Of a DNA stretch of 34,506 nt, positions 16,505-24,475 are shown one piece after another. Source of the DNA: Variovorax sp. (GTDB lineage Bacteria > Pseudomonadota > Gammaproteobacteria > Burkholderiales > Burkholderiaceae_C); the NCBI GenBank assembly GCA_025352265.1, contig JANXTS010000001.1, positions 1 to 34,506 of the forward strand. Reading direction: 5' to 3'. The notes beneath the pieces were generated by a model. That model worked only from the letters and a program-made list of their open reading frames with translations, ran no database searches and was not told where the DNA came from. The position numbers and the translations under genes are program-made. Position 1 is the first letter of the stretch. Each line of letters starts with the position of its first letter.

Positions 16505-17278
16505 ATGAAAATTTCAGTCGTCACCATCTCCTTCAATCAGGGCGAGTACCTGCGAGCCTGCATCGACTCGGTGTTGAACCAGAACTACCCCGACCTCGAA
16601 TACATCGTCGTCGACCCGGGTAGCAAGGACGACAGCCGCGCCATCATCGATTCGTACGGGGACAAGATCATCCGGGTGTACGAGAAGGACGACGGCCCGT
16701 CGGACGGACTCAACAAGGGCTTTGCCCACGCCACCGGCGAAGTGCTCGCCTTCATCAACGCCGACGACGAGTTGCTGCCTAATTCGTTGCAGCGTATGGC
16801 CGATGAATTCGAGCGCCAGCCCGGCGCCGATTTGGTGATGGGTTGTGGCTATTTTTCCGACGAAAAAGGCAAGCGCGGCAAACGCATCCTGCCGTCGCGC
16901 CTGACACCATGGCTCTACGTAAACGGCGGCGTGACGCTGTTCCAGCAGGGCACCTTCTTTCGACAGAGCATCTTTCGCAAGATCGGCGGCTTCAAGAAGG
17001 CCAACCGCACCTCCTGGGACGCCGAGCTGTTTCTGGACATGGCACTGGCCGGCGCCAAGTTCGTTCGCATCGAAGACGACATCGCGCTGTTCCGCATGTA
17101 CCCGGGCTCCATCACCGGCAGCGGGCGCCTGCAAAAGCTGTACGAAGCCGATAACCTGCGCATGTTCAAGGCGGTCATGGGGCGTGAGCCGCGGCCGGCC
17201 GATCGACTGGTCAACAAGGTAGCGCGGGCGATGAAGTTCGCGGCCGATCCGGGTTACGCGTTGCGCCGCATGCGCTGA
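16505..17278 (+). CDS. Glycosyltransferase family 2 protein
   Basis: This is a predicted cytoplasmic, inverting GT-A sugar transferase of 257 residues. It begins with the GT2 nucleotide-binding strand ISVVTISFNQGEYL. SVLNQNYPDLEYIVVDPGSKD follows (in most relatives the last part reads DGGS), then EKDDGPSDGLNKGF, and the metal-binding acidic motif FINADDE at about residues 83-89. The acceptor region contains GGVTLFQQGTFFR and SWDAELFLDMALAGAKF, as in capsule and LPS side-chain transferases. There is no membrane segment. It stands alone, without other polysaccharide genes, so donor and acceptor are unknown. The ATG at 16505 is chosen because the family begins at MKISVVTIS; an upstream ATG would add five residues. 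Confidence 0.9.
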   Translation: MKISVVTISFNQGEYLRACIDSVLNQNYPDLEYIVVDPGSKDDSRAIIDSYGDKIIRVYEKDDGPSDGLNKGFAHATGEVLAFINADDELLPNSLQRMADEFERQPGADLVMGCGYFSDEKGKRGKRILPSRLTPWLYVNGGVTLFQQGTFFRQSIFRKIGGFKKANRTSWDAELFLDMALAGAKFVRIEDDIALFRMYPGSITGSGRLQKLYEADNLRMFKAVMGREPRPADRLVNKVARAMKFAADPGYALRRMR

Positions 17279-17280
17279 AG

Positions 17281-17326
17281 CGATTGCAAAATAGACACGC
17301 TGTGTCTATTCCCTAGAAAGCAATCG
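17281..17326. promoter_or_regulatory. Nested palindrome covering the promoter of the DUF2214 gene
   Basis: Inner arms AATAGACAC (17290-17298) and GTGTCTATT (17302-17310) are perfect around 3 nt. Outer arms CGATTGC (17281-17287) and GCAATCG (17320-17326) are also perfect and end directly at the ATG. A promoter fits inside: TAGACA (17292-17297, 5/6 match to -35), 16 nt, TAGAAA (17314-17319). A repressor bound to the inner palindrome would block RNA polymerase. The half-site resembles TetR-type operators. Confidence 0.6.
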
Positions 17327-17779
17327 ATGACCCTCGAAGCCGTCCTCGCGTACTTGCACTTGCTGGCCATCCTGACGATGGTCGTCTTCATCTCCAGCGA
17401 GGCCGCGCTGTGCCGGGTGCAGTGGCTCAACGCTGCCGTGGTCGAGCGGCTGGCCAAAGTCGACATGATCTACGGCATCGCCGCCATCGCAGTGCTTGCC
17501 ACCGGCATCGCGCGAACCTGGTGGGGCGTCAAGGGCACGGCGTGGTACTGGACCAACCCGCTGCTGCATGTGAAGCTGGGGCTATTCATCATCGTCGGCG
17601 CTCTGTCGATCTTTCCGACGTTGACGTACTTTCGCTGGCGCGAGACTCTTCGCTCCACCGGCAAGCTCCCGATCGGAGGCGACATCGAAAAGACGCGACG
17701 CCTGGTGATGATGCAGGCGCATCTGATCGCGCTGATCCCGCTGGTCGCCGTGTTCCTCGCACGCGGCTTCGGCAAATAA
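17327..17779 (+). CDS. DUF2214-like inner-membrane protein
   Basis: This 150-residue hydrophobic protein has about four membrane helices (residues 5-23, 47-63, 80-98 and 128-147). Between them are conserved-looking charged positions (LHLLAILTMVVFISSE with two His/Glu near helix 1, WWGVKGTAWYWTNPLLHVKLGLF in the middle, described here by its parts, and HLIALIPLVAVFLARGFG at the end). This pattern fits the DUF2214 family, whose function is not known; His residues in membrane helices would suit a redox or haem-related role, but that is speculation. The gene starts right after a nested palindrome and is followed after 7 nt by the larger membrane protein, so the two are probably co-transcribed. 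Confidence 0.8.
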   Translation: MTLEAVLAYLHLLAILTMVVFISSEAALCRVQWLNAAVVERLAKVDMIYGIAAIAVLATGIARTWWGVKGTAWYWTNPLLHVKLGLFIIVGALSIFPTLTYFRWRETLRSTGKLPIGGDIEKTRRLVMMQAHLIALIPLVAVFLARGFGK

Positions 17780-17786
17780 GCGCTGC

Positions 17787-19835
17787 ATGGGCCCGGTCGG
17801 CATCCAGCTTCTCTTCGCGGGCACGATTTTCAGCAGTGCCTTCCTGCTCTTCCTGGTTCAACCGCTCATCGCCAAGCAGATCCTGCCGTGGTTCGGTGGC
17901 TCAGCAGCCGTGTGGTCGATCTGCATGGTGTTCTTCCAGGTCGTGCTGCTGGCCGGCTACGCGTACTCCGACTGGGTTACGCGGCGCTTGAGCGTGAAGG
18001 CGCAGGCGCGATTGCACGTCGTGCTGCTGCTCGTGAGCCTCGCGTTTTTGCCGATCGTCACCAGCGCGCGCTGGAAGCCGACCGGCTCCGAAGACCCGAC
18101 GCTGTGGATCCTCGGCTTGCTGCTCGGCACCATCGGTCTGCCTTACTTTCTGCTCTCGACGACCGGGCCGCTGGTGCAGTCGTGGGTGGCGCGCACGCCT
18201 TGGGGTGCGCAGGTCTATCGCTACTTTTCGCTGTCGAACCTGGCGTCGCTGGCTTCGCTGCTGGCGTACCCGGTGTTGATCGAGCCGTACAGTTCGCTGG
18301 TACAGCAGGCGCATGGCTGGTCGTGGGGATTCGGTGCCTTTGCCGCGCTGTGTGCGGGCACGACGATCTATGTGTCGCGGCGCTGGGCGAGCGGTGCGCC
18401 GCATGTGGCGCCAGTCGCGACAGTTTGTGCGGCACCCGATGTGAAGCCGCGCACCGCCGACTACCTGCTGTGGCTCGCGCTGCCGGCCCTCGGCTCGTGG
18501 CTGTTGCTCGCGATCACCAACCACATCACGCAGAACGTGGCGGCGATCCCGTTCCTGTGGGTGCTGCCGCTGTCGGTCTACTTGTTGACCTTCGTGCTTT
18601 GCTTCGAAAGCGATCGCTGGTATCGGCGCGGCGTCTTTCTGCCGTGTGCGGCGGCGATGCTGCTGCTCTGCGCATTCGGCCTGCAAGACAGCGTCGGCTC
18701 CGACGTCAAGACCGCCTTGCCGATCTACGTCGCCGGGCTCTTCGTGCTGTGCATGTTCCTGCACGGGGAGATGGCGCGGATGCGGCCGGGGCCGAGCTAT
18801 CTCACGCGCTTTTATCTGATGCTATCGCTGGGCGGCGCCATCGGTGGCGTGACGGTCGGTCTGCTCGCACCGCACGTGCTGCCAGCCTATTACGAACTCG
18901 GCATTGGTCTGGTGCTGACCGCGCTGCTCGGCGCGGTGCTGGCGGGCCGCGGGTCGGGCCAGCGCCGGTGGCTGGGCGGCGCTGGCGTCGCACTCGCCGC
19001 CTGCTGTGCATGGTTTCTATCGGTGCAGATTCGCGACGACACGACCGATGCGCGCGGCCTGCTGCGTAACTTCTACGGCACGCTGATTACGCTCGATACG
19101 CGCCGGGACGATCCGAACGACAACGTGCGGCAGACGTACCACGGCTCGGTCAAACACGGCGAGCAGTTCCTGGCCGCAGCGCGCCGACGTGAGCCGACCA
19201 CGTACTACGGCGAATCGGCGGGCATCGGCCGCGCCATCGCGTCGGCGCCCGATGCGCCGCGCCGGGTCGGCCTCATCGGCCTGGGTGCCGGCACGCTCGC
19301 AACCTACGGGCGCACTGGCGACGCCTATCGCATTTATGAAATCAACCCGCAGGTGTTCGAGCTGGCCGATGGCGAATTCAGCTTTCTGAAAGACAGCCCG
19401 GCGCGCATCGAGCGTGTGCTTGGCGATGCGCGGCTGGCGCTGGAGGGCGAGGCGCCGCAGAACTTCGATGTGCTCGCAGTGGACGCGTTCTCCGGCGATT
19501 CGGTGCCGATCCACTTGATCACCGCCGAGGCGATGGCGGTGTACGAGCGGCATCTGAAGCCCGACGGCGTCGTCGCCTTCCACGTGACGAATCGCTTCCT
19601 GGACCTGGCGCCGGTTGTGGCACGCATCGCCGAGTCGCGTGGGCTGCACGCGGTGCTGGTGCACGACGAGCCGGAGAACGGTGCGCTGCGCAACACCGAC
19701 TGGGTTCTTGTCGCTCGCGACGCGAAGACGCTGGCGCGCCCAGCGATCGGCCGTGCCGGCGCGGCGATCCTGCTGAAGCCCGGCGTGAAACCCTGGAGCG
19801 ATGACTTCAACAACCTGCTCGGTGTGTTGAAGTGA
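17787..19835 (+). CDS. Polytopic membrane protein fused to a spermidine-synthase-like domain
   Basis: The first 430 or so residues of this 682-residue protein form about twelve hydrophobic segments in an MFS-like or SpeE-fusion type membrane domain (FLLFLVQPLIAKQILPWFGG, FFLLSTTGPLVQSW-like PYFLLSTTGPLVQSW, NVAAIPFLWVLPLSVYLLTF). The C-terminal part (about 490-660) is a Rossmann methyltransferase fold with GLIGLGAGTLATYG near residue 494 and FDVLAVDAFSGDSVPIHL near 565. Real spermidine synthases have GGGDGG and a catalytic Asp-rich loop that are altered here, so polyamine synthesis is doubtful. Proteins of this fused type are common in proteobacteria but have no settled function. It follows the DUF2214 gene by 7 nt. 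Confidence 0.88.
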   Translation: MGPVGIQLLFAGTIFSSAFLLFLVQPLIAKQILPWFGGSAAVWSICMVFFQVVLLAGYAYSDWVTRRLSVKAQARLHVVLLLVSLAFLPIVTSARWKPTGSEDPTLWILGLLLGTIGLPYFLLSTTGPLVQSWVARTPWGAQVYRYFSLSNLASLASLLAYPVLIEPYSSLVQQAHGWSWGFGAFAALCAGTTIYVSRRWASGAPHVAPVATVCAAPDVKPRTADYLLWLALPALGSWLLLAITNHITQNVAAIPFLWVLPLSVYLLTFVLCFESDRWYRRGVFLPCAAAMLLLCAFGLQDSVGSDVKTALPIYVAGLFVLCMFLHGEMARMRPGPSYLTRFYLMLSLGGAIGGVTVGLLAPHVLPAYYELGIGLVLTALLGAVLAGRGSGQRRWLGGAGVALAACCAWFLSVQIRDDTTDARGLLRNFYGTLITLDTRRDDPNDNVRQTYHGSVKHGEQFLAAARRREPTTYYGESAGIGRAIASAPDAPRRVGLIGLGAGTLATYGRTGDAYRIYEINPQVFELADGEFSFLKDSPARIERVLGDARLALEGEAPQNFDVLAVDAFSGDSVPIHLITAEAMAVYERHLKPDGVVAFHVTNRFLDLAPVVARIAESRGLHAVLVHDEPENGALRNTDWVLVARDAKTLARPAIGRAGAAILLKPGVKPWSDDFNNLLGVLK

Positions 19836-19843
19836 GCAGTCGC

Positions 19844-19867
19844 AAAAAAGCCCGCGTGTAGCGGGCT
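19844..19867 (-). terminator. Intrinsic terminator of the PsiF-like gene
   Basis: AGCCCGC (19849-19855) pairs with GCGGGCT (19861-19867) around 5 nt. On the minus strand the stem is followed by six Ts. It lies 36 nt after the stop of the small secreted-protein gene and between two convergent genes, so it may also slow the transcript arriving from the plus strand. Confidence 0.8.
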
Positions 19868-19903
19868 CTTGAGTGCGACGCGGAGGTTGCGTCAGCGCTG
19901 CGC

Positions 19904-20179
19904 TCAGCCTTTGGCGTCGGCTTCGCACTTCTTCATGAAGCTGGTCTTGGCAGCGCCAGCCAGCGGCTTGCCGTTCTTGTCCATGGCCTTCGTGGCGCAT
20001 GCGGGGGCTGCCGAGGACACGGTGTCCTTCTCGCACTTCTTCACGAAGCTGGTCTTGGCGGCGCCGGCGAGGGGCTTGCCGTTCTTGTCCATGGCCTTCG
20101 TTTCGCAGGCGCTTTGCGCGTGGGCTGCACCGAACGAAAGACACGCGCCGAGGGCGATCAGGGAAAGGAGCTTTTTCAT
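19904..20179 (-). CDS. Small secreted protein with two Cys-pair repeats (PsiF-repeat-like)
   Basis: The 91-residue precursor has a Sec signal peptide (residues 1-21, cleavage after AHA). The mature part is made of two near-identical 28-residue units at 25-52 and 61-88. Each has the plan C-x-TKAMDKNGKPLAGAAKTSF-x-KKC, with Cys pairs 25/49 and 61/85 and a strongly basic character. The Cys-Ala-Lys-Leu-Gly-Phe-Cys spacing resembles the PsiF repeat, found in phosphate-starvation-inducible PsiF; that link is a pattern match only. The protein is probably periplasmic, with one disulfide per repeat. Its gene ends at a good terminator and diverges from argS. Confidence 0.8.
   Translation of the reverse strand: MKKLLSLIALGACLSFGAAHAQSACETKAMDKNGKPLAGAAKTSFVKKCEKDTVSSAAPACATKAMDKNGKPLAGAAKTSFMKKCEADAKG
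19923..20108. repeat. Tandem 108-bp-period repeat inside the PsiF-like gene
   Basis: Two units of about 78 bp, beginning at 19923 and 20031, are nearly identical at the DNA level. They encode the two Cys-pair repeats and are separated by 30 bp of unrelated linker. The high DNA identity suggests a recent internal duplication or ongoing gene conversion. Confidence 0.7.
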
Positions 20180-20295
20180 GGTGTAGATGTCCTGGAGGTT
20201 GAGTGACGACAGCAGCCCCGACCCGGGGCTATTGATGCTAACGGGCCAGTGCGCCTACCGGATGACGCAAGAAAGGAGCCCGCTGTTACGCCCGG

Positions 20296-20310
20296 TAAAA
20301 TTGGCCAATG
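20296..20310 (+). promoter_or_regulatory. Candidate -10 element and palindrome at the argS start
   Basis: TAAAAT (20296-20301) matches the -10 consensus at 5/6 and ends 6 nt before the argS ATG (20308). The perfect palindrome ATTGGCCAAT (20300-20309) overlaps both the hexamer and the start codon. No ribosome site lies next to the ATG, and the in-frame TAA at 20296 rules out an upstream start. No clear -35 was found. Confidence 0.4.
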
Positions 20311-22005
20311 CTATTGGTCAAACAGAAGTTGCTCGCGGCACTCGCGAACACACTCGATACTTTCTCTCCCGGCGCCGGCGCCAAAGCCGCGTTCGAGTCA
20401 CCCAAGGTGGCGGCGCACGGCGACTTCGCCAGTACGGCTGCGATGCAGCTCGCCAAGCCGCTCGGGCGCAAGCCTCGCGATCTGGCCGAGGAGGTGAGCG
20501 CGGCGCTGCTCGCTACGCAATCCTTCCAGCAATGGGTGCAGTCGATCGAAATCGCCGGCCCGGGCTTTCTCAACATCCGCCTGAAGACCGCTGCCAAGCA
20601 GCAGATCGTGCGCGAGGTGCTCGATGCGGGCGCGGCGTTCGGCCAGCAAGCCGCCACGGGCGAAAAAGTGCTGGTCGAGTTCGTCTCGGCCAACCCGACC
20701 GGACCGCTGCACGTCGGTCATGGCCGCCAGGCCGCGTTGGGCGACGCCATCTGCAACCTGCGCGCCTCGCAGGGCGATGCCGTGTACCGCGAGTTTTATT
20801 ACAACGACGCCGGCGTGCAGATCCAGACGCTGGCCAGCAGCGTGCAGATGCGCGCAAAGGGCCTGAAGCCAGGTGACCCCGAGTGGCCGAGCGGTGAAAA
20901 AGCGGCCGCCTACAACGGCGAATACATCGCCGATATCGCCGACGACTTCAAGGCGAAGAAGACAGTCAAGTCGGACGACCGCGAATACACCGCCAGCGGC
21001 GATATCGCCGATATCGATTCGATCCGCGAGTTCGCCGTGGCTTATCTGCGGCACGAGCAAGACCTCGACCTGCAGGCATTCGGGGTGCGCTTCGACAACT
21101 ACTATCTCGAGTCGAGCTTGTACACCAGCGGCCGCGTCGAATCGACCGTGCAAAAGCTGGTCGCCGCCGGCAAGACCTACGAAGAAGACGGCGCGCTCTG
21201 GCTGAAGTCGACCGACTACGGCGACGACAAGGACCGCGTCATGAAAAAGCGCGACGGCACGTACACGTACTTCGTGCCAGACGTGGCCTATCACCTGGCC
21301 AAGTGGGAGCGCGGCTTTCATGCCGTCGTCAACATCCAGGGCACCGATCACCACGGCACGATTGCGCGGGTTCGTGCCGGCCTGCAGGGCGTTGGCGAAG
21401 GCATCCCGCCGAGCTTCCCCGACTACGTGCTGCACACGATGGTGCGCGTCGTCAAGGACGGCGAAGAGGTCAAGATCAGCAAGCGTGCGGGCAGCTACGT
21501 CACGCTACGCGATTTGATCGAATGGACCAGTACCGATGCCGTTCGTTTCTTCCTGCTGAGCCGAAAGCCCGACACCGAATACACCTTCGATGTCGACCTG
21601 GCAGTCGCCAGGAACAACGACAACCCGGTGTACTACGTGCAGTACGCACACGCACGCATCTGTTCTGTGCTGGCTTCGTGGAAGGAAAAGGATGGCGGCG
21701 ACGAGGCCTCGCTCAAGGCGGTCGATGTGTCGCCGCTTGAAAGCCCGGCGGCGCAGGCGCTGATGCTGCTTCTCGCCAAATACCCCGACATGCTGAGTGC
21801 GGCCTCGAAGGATTTTGCGCCGCACGATGTCACTTTCTATCTGCGCGAACTGGCCGCCAGCTACCACAGCTACTACGACGCCGAGCGCATTCTTGTCGAC
21901 GACGAAGCCGTCAAAAATGCCCGTTTGGCGCTGGTCGCCGCCACTGCGCAGGTGCTGCACAATGGCCTCGCAATTCTCGGCGTCAGTGCGCCGCGCAAGA
22001 TGTGA
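20308..22005 (+). CDS. argS: Arginyl-tRNA synthetase
   Basis: ArgS charges tRNA-Arg with arginine in the cytoplasm. The 565-residue class I enzyme has the N-terminal Arg-tRNA synthetase additional domain (about residues 5-95), then the catalytic Rossmann core with the HIGH-type motif HVGH at 135-138 in [13 protein letters not shown]. The KMSKS-loop equivalent KISKR is at about residues 389-393. A C-terminal DALR anticodon-binding domain follows (about 440-565, [17 protein letters not shown] through the end). The length is typical. It overlaps the next gene's alternative GTG start by the TGA/GTGA junction, and a SPOR protein gene and dsbA follow, an order I associate with Burkholderiales. Confidence 0.97.
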   Translation: MLLVKQKLLAALANTLDTFSPGAGAKAAFESPKVAAHGDFASTAAMQLAKPLGRKPRDLAEEVSAALLATQSFQQWVQSIEIAGPGFLNIRLKTAAKQQIVREVLDAGAAFGQQAATGEKVLVEFVSANPTGPLHVGHGRQAALGDAICNLRASQGDAVYREFYYNDAGVQIQTLASSVQMRAKGLKPGDPEWPSGEKAAAYNGEYIADIADDFKAKKTVKSDDREYTASGDIADIDSIREFAVAYLRHEQDLDLQAFGVRFDNYYLESSLYTSGRVESTVQKLVAAGKTYEEDGALWLKSTDYGDDKDRVMKKRDGTYTYFVPDVAYHLAKWERGFHAVVNIQGTDHHGTIARVRAGLQGVGEGIPPSFPDYVLHTMVRVVKDGEEVKISKRAGSYVTLRDLIEWTSTDAVRFFLLSRKPDTEYTFDVDLAVARNNDNPVYYVQYAHARICSVLASWKEKDGGDEASLKAVDVSPLESPAAQALMLLLAKYPDMLSAASKDFAPHDVTFYLRELAASYHSYYDAERILVDDEAVKNARLALVAATAQVLHNGLAILGVSAPRKM

Positions 22006-22019
22006 TTGCGAATCTCAAA

Positions 22020-22811
22020 ATGAAATCAAGTACACGCTCAAGCCGCAGCAAAAGCCCGAAAGGGAGCCGGACCGGAAGCCAACGCGGCAACATCGTCATC
22101 GGGTTGATCGTCGGCCTGGTGCTCGGGCTCGGAGTGGCGCTAGGCATCGCGGTCTATGTGACGAAGGTGCCGATCCCGTTCATGAGCAAAAACCAGCGCG
22201 GCGGCGCCGAGCAGGACGAAGCCGAAGCCCGCAAGAACCGCGACTGGGACCCGAACGGCCCGCTCGCCGGCAAGGCCGGTGCCGTCAAGCCGCAGCCGCC
22301 TTCGGTCGTATCGCCGGCGACGGTCGGACCGCTCAACGCGCCGTCGAACGGCCCCGTGCCGGTGGTGGTTGCACCGGGAACAGGCACCGGCACATTCGTT
22401 GCGCCTGCCACTGCGCGCCCCCGCACCGCACCGGTTCCGGCCGAAGCCAACGCCCTGCCGTCGAGCGATCCGCTGGGTGACCTGGCTCGCTCGCGCTCCG
22501 GCAACAACCCCACCGCAGGCGGCACCATCGCCGGCGCAGCCCCTTCTGTTGCGGCCAGCGCCAATGGCACCGATCCATTCCTCTACTTCGTGCAGGCAGG
22601 CGCCTTCCGCACCACCGACGACGCTGAAGCGCAGCGAGCCAAGTTGTCGCTGATGGGTGTGGAGGCCAGAGTGACCGAACGCGAGCAGGCCGGTCGTACC
22701 GTGTACCGTGTGCGCGCAGGTCCGTTCAACAAGAAGGACGATGCCGACCACCTGAAGGACCGCCTCGATGGCGGTGGCTTCGAATCCGCGCTGGTGCGGG
22801 TGCAGCGCTGA
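22020..22811 (+). CDS. SPOR-domain (FtsN-like) membrane protein
   Basis: SPOR domains bind denuded glycan strands of septal peptidoglycan, so this protein probably acts at the division site. The 263-residue product has a short basic cytoplasmic tail (SSTRSSRSKSPKGSRTGSQR) and one membrane helix (about residues 24-46, NIVIGLIVGLVLGLGVALGI). A long Pro/Ala/Gly-rich periplasmic linker follows, then a C-terminal SPOR domain (about residues 183-263) with FLYFVQAGAFRTTDDAEAQR and VYRVRAGPF. The ATG at 22020 is chosen; a GTG at 22002 that overlaps the argS stop would add six residues. It resembles FtsN in layout but is not close enough to claim that name. Confidence 0.88.
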   Translation: MKSSTRSSRSKSPKGSRTGSQRGNIVIGLIVGLVLGLGVALGIAVYVTKVPIPFMSKNQRGGAEQDEAEARKNRDWDPNGPLAGKAGAVKPQPPSVVSPATVGPLNAPSNGPVPVVVAPGTGTGTFVAPATARPRTAPVPAEANALPSSDPLGDLARSRSGNNPTAGGTIAGAAPSVAASANGTDPFLYFVQAGAFRTTDDAEAQRAKLSLMGVEARVTEREQAGRTVYRVRAGPFNKKDDADHLKDRLDGGGFESALVRVQR

Positions 22812-22962
22812 GCGCCGATAGCTTTGGTCGCGTGGTTTTTTCCGTTGACTTTTCTTTACCCGCCGCGGCGTGACGCATTGCGTCCCTGCCGCGTTGAACA
22901 ATTGGGCGCGGAACTCCGCGCGGCACTTCCGGCTCTCTCAGCCGCACAGGAGCACCTCTTTG

Positions 22963-23613
22963 ATGAAACACATGAACCGTCGTGACTTTTCGCTGGCCGC
23001 CACATCCTTCGGGTTGATGTCTGCCACTTCTCTCTCGCATGCCCAGGTCCAGCCCAAGGCTGGCAAGGACTACATCGACGTGAGCCCGCGCGTGCCGGTC
23101 GATGCGCCGGCCGGCAAGGTGGAGGTCATCGAATTCTTTTCGTACAACTGTCCGCATTGCAATGCGTTCGAGCCCGAGCTCGAAGCCTGGGTCAAGACGT
23201 TGTCGAAAGACGTGGCGTTTCGCCGTGTTCCGGTGCCGTTCGTCGGCAACGACGTCGAGCCCAAGCAGCGCCTGTATTACGCGCTCGATGCCATGGGCAA
23301 GCTCGACGAATACACGATGAAGGTCTTCAATGCGATCCACACCCAGCGCCAGAACGTGAACGGCGACGCAGCCATCGTCGCGTGGGCCGAAAAGAACGGC
23401 CTCGACAAAGCCAAGTTCACGGAGGCGTTCACCTCGTTCGGCGTGGTGAGCAAGGCCAAGCGCGCAACGCAAATCACCGAGCAGTACAAGGTGGCCGGCG
23501 TGCCGGCTCTTGGCGTGGCAGGGCGTTTTTACGTCGACGGCGAACTCGCCGGCAACATGACCAAGTCGCTTCAGGTCACCAACTACCTCATTGCCGAAGC
23601 TCGCAAAGGTTGA
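22963..23613 (+). CDS. dsbA: Thiol:disulfide interchange protein DsbA
   Basis: DsbA introduces disulfide bonds into periplasmic proteins and is re-oxidised by DsbB. The 216-residue precursor has an N-terminal export signal containing a twin-arginine-like NRRDFSL (residues 5-11), ending near SHA-Q (residue 27-28). The thioredoxin-fold domain carries the active site C63-P-H-C66 in FFSYNCPHCNAFEPEL, and the cis-proline is P181 in VAGVPALGV. The insertion of helices between is normal. The ATG at 22963 has AGGAG about 10 nt upstream; the frame is open further 5' without similarity. It ends 21 nt before a strong bidirectional terminator. Confidence 0.95.
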   Translation: MKHMNRRDFSLAATSFGLMSATSLSHAQVQPKAGKDYIDVSPRVPVDAPAGKVEVIEFFSYNCPHCNAFEPELEAWVKTLSKDVAFRRVPVPFVGNDVEPKQRLYYALDAMGKLDEYTMKVFNAIHTQRQNVNGDAAIVAWAEKNGLDKAKFTEAFTSFGVVSKAKRATQITEQYKVAGVPALGVAGRFYVDGELAGNMTKSLQVTNYLIAEARKG

Positions 23614-23634
23614 AGCTTTCGCACGGTTTTTTTG

Positions 23635-23659
23635 AAAAGCCCGCTTCGGCGGGCTTTTT
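23635..23659. terminator. Strong terminator after dsbA
   Basis: AAAAGCCCGC (23635-23644) pairs with GCGGGCTTTT (23649-23658) around a TTCG tetraloop, with a T-run on the plus side and an A-run on the other, so it can work in both directions. It closes the argS-SPOR-dsbA unit and isolates the lptA promoter. Confidence 0.92.
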
Positions 23660-23685
23660 CGTCAAGACCGTGTCAGTTGGCCGCC

Positions 23686-23691
23686 TACAAT
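23686..23691 (+). promoter_or_regulatory. Candidate -10 element of the lptA-lptB unit
   Basis: TACAAT matches the -10 consensus at 5/6 and lies 22 nt before the lptA ATG, directly after the dsbA terminator. The -35 region is weak. Since the terminator cuts off read-through, a promoter must lie in this 54-bp stretch. Confidence 0.4.
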
Positions 23692-23713
23692 CAGCAGCAA
23701 GTTTCGTGCCTCT

Positions 23714-24475
23714 ATGACCCTGCGCTCAAAATCCCCTCTACGTCCCATTCGTTCTGCTTGCGCGATCACCTGTGGTGCATTGCTCGCCTTGGCACTCGGC
23801 ACCGGCCTTCCGGCGCATGCTGAGAAAGCCGACCGCCTGAAGCCGATGAATATCGAGTCGGACGCGCTGCGTTATGACGACCTGAAGCAAATCAGCGTGT
23901 TCACCGGCAAGGTGTTCGTCACCAAGGGAACGATCGTGATTCGCGGCGCCCGCATCGACGTGCGCCAGGACCCCGAGGGCTACCAGTACGGCGTGGTCAC
24001 GCCCGAGCCGGGCAAGCTGGCTTACTACAAGCAAAAACGCGACGCGCCGGGCGACGAGTGGACCGAAGGCGAAGCCGATCGCATCGAATACGACAGCCGC
24101 GCCGACAACGTCAAGTTCATCGGCCATGCCGTGATGCGACGGCTTGTCGGCACCAAGGTCAACGATGAGACCACCGGCCCGCTGATCGTCTACGACCAGA
24201 GCAACGACACCTTTACGGTCAATGGTTCGACCCTGCCGCCGGACGCCAGCGTCGCGGCCGGAGCGGCAGGTGGCCGCGTCAGGGCGGTGCTTACGCCGCG
24301 TGTGCCGGCTTCGGCCGCTGGGGGCGCCAAAGCCACGCCACCAGCATCCGGTGCTTCGGGCTCGGGTTCTGGTTCAGGGTCGAGTGCCGCACCGGCGGCC
24401 ACCCAACCTGCAGCCCCCGCTGCAGGTTCCGGCCTGCGCCCGAGCACCACTCTCGGCGGAGAACTGCGCAAGTGA
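23714..24475 (+). CDS. lptA: LPS transport periplasmic protein LptA
   Basis: LptA forms the periplasmic bridge that carries lipopolysaccharide from LptBFG-C to LptD. The 253-residue precursor has a signal peptide (residues 1-36, cleavage after AHA). The OstA-like beta-jellyroll domain (about 43-180) contains KPMNIESDALRYDDLKQISV, FTGKVFVTKGTIVIRGARI and EWTEGEADRIEYDSRADNVKF-type repeats (seen as GEADRIEYDSRADNVKF). A low-complexity Ala/Ser/Gly/Pro tail of about 60 residues follows, including SGSGSGSGSS, which is longer than in E. coli LptA. The stop overlaps the lptB GTG start (GTGA), so the pair is translationally coupled. Confidence 0.93.
   Translation: MTLRSKSPLRPIRSACAITCGALLALALGTGLPAHAEKADRLKPMNIESDALRYDDLKQISVFTGKVFVTKGTIVIRGARIDVRQDPEGYQYGVVTPEPGKLAYYKQKRDAPGDEWTEGEADRIEYDSRADNVKFIGHAVMRRLVGTKVNDETTGPLIVYDQSNDTFTVNGSTLPPDASVAAGAAGGRVRAVLTPRVPASAAGGAKATPPASGASGSGSGSGSSAAPAATQPAAPAAGSGLRPSTTLGGELRK

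Noticed and set aside
20214..20230. Six-bp hairpin AGCCCC/GGGGCT between the PsiF-like gene and argS as a terminator
   Set aside because: Neither side is followed by a T-run and both genes point away from it, so no transcript needs ending there.
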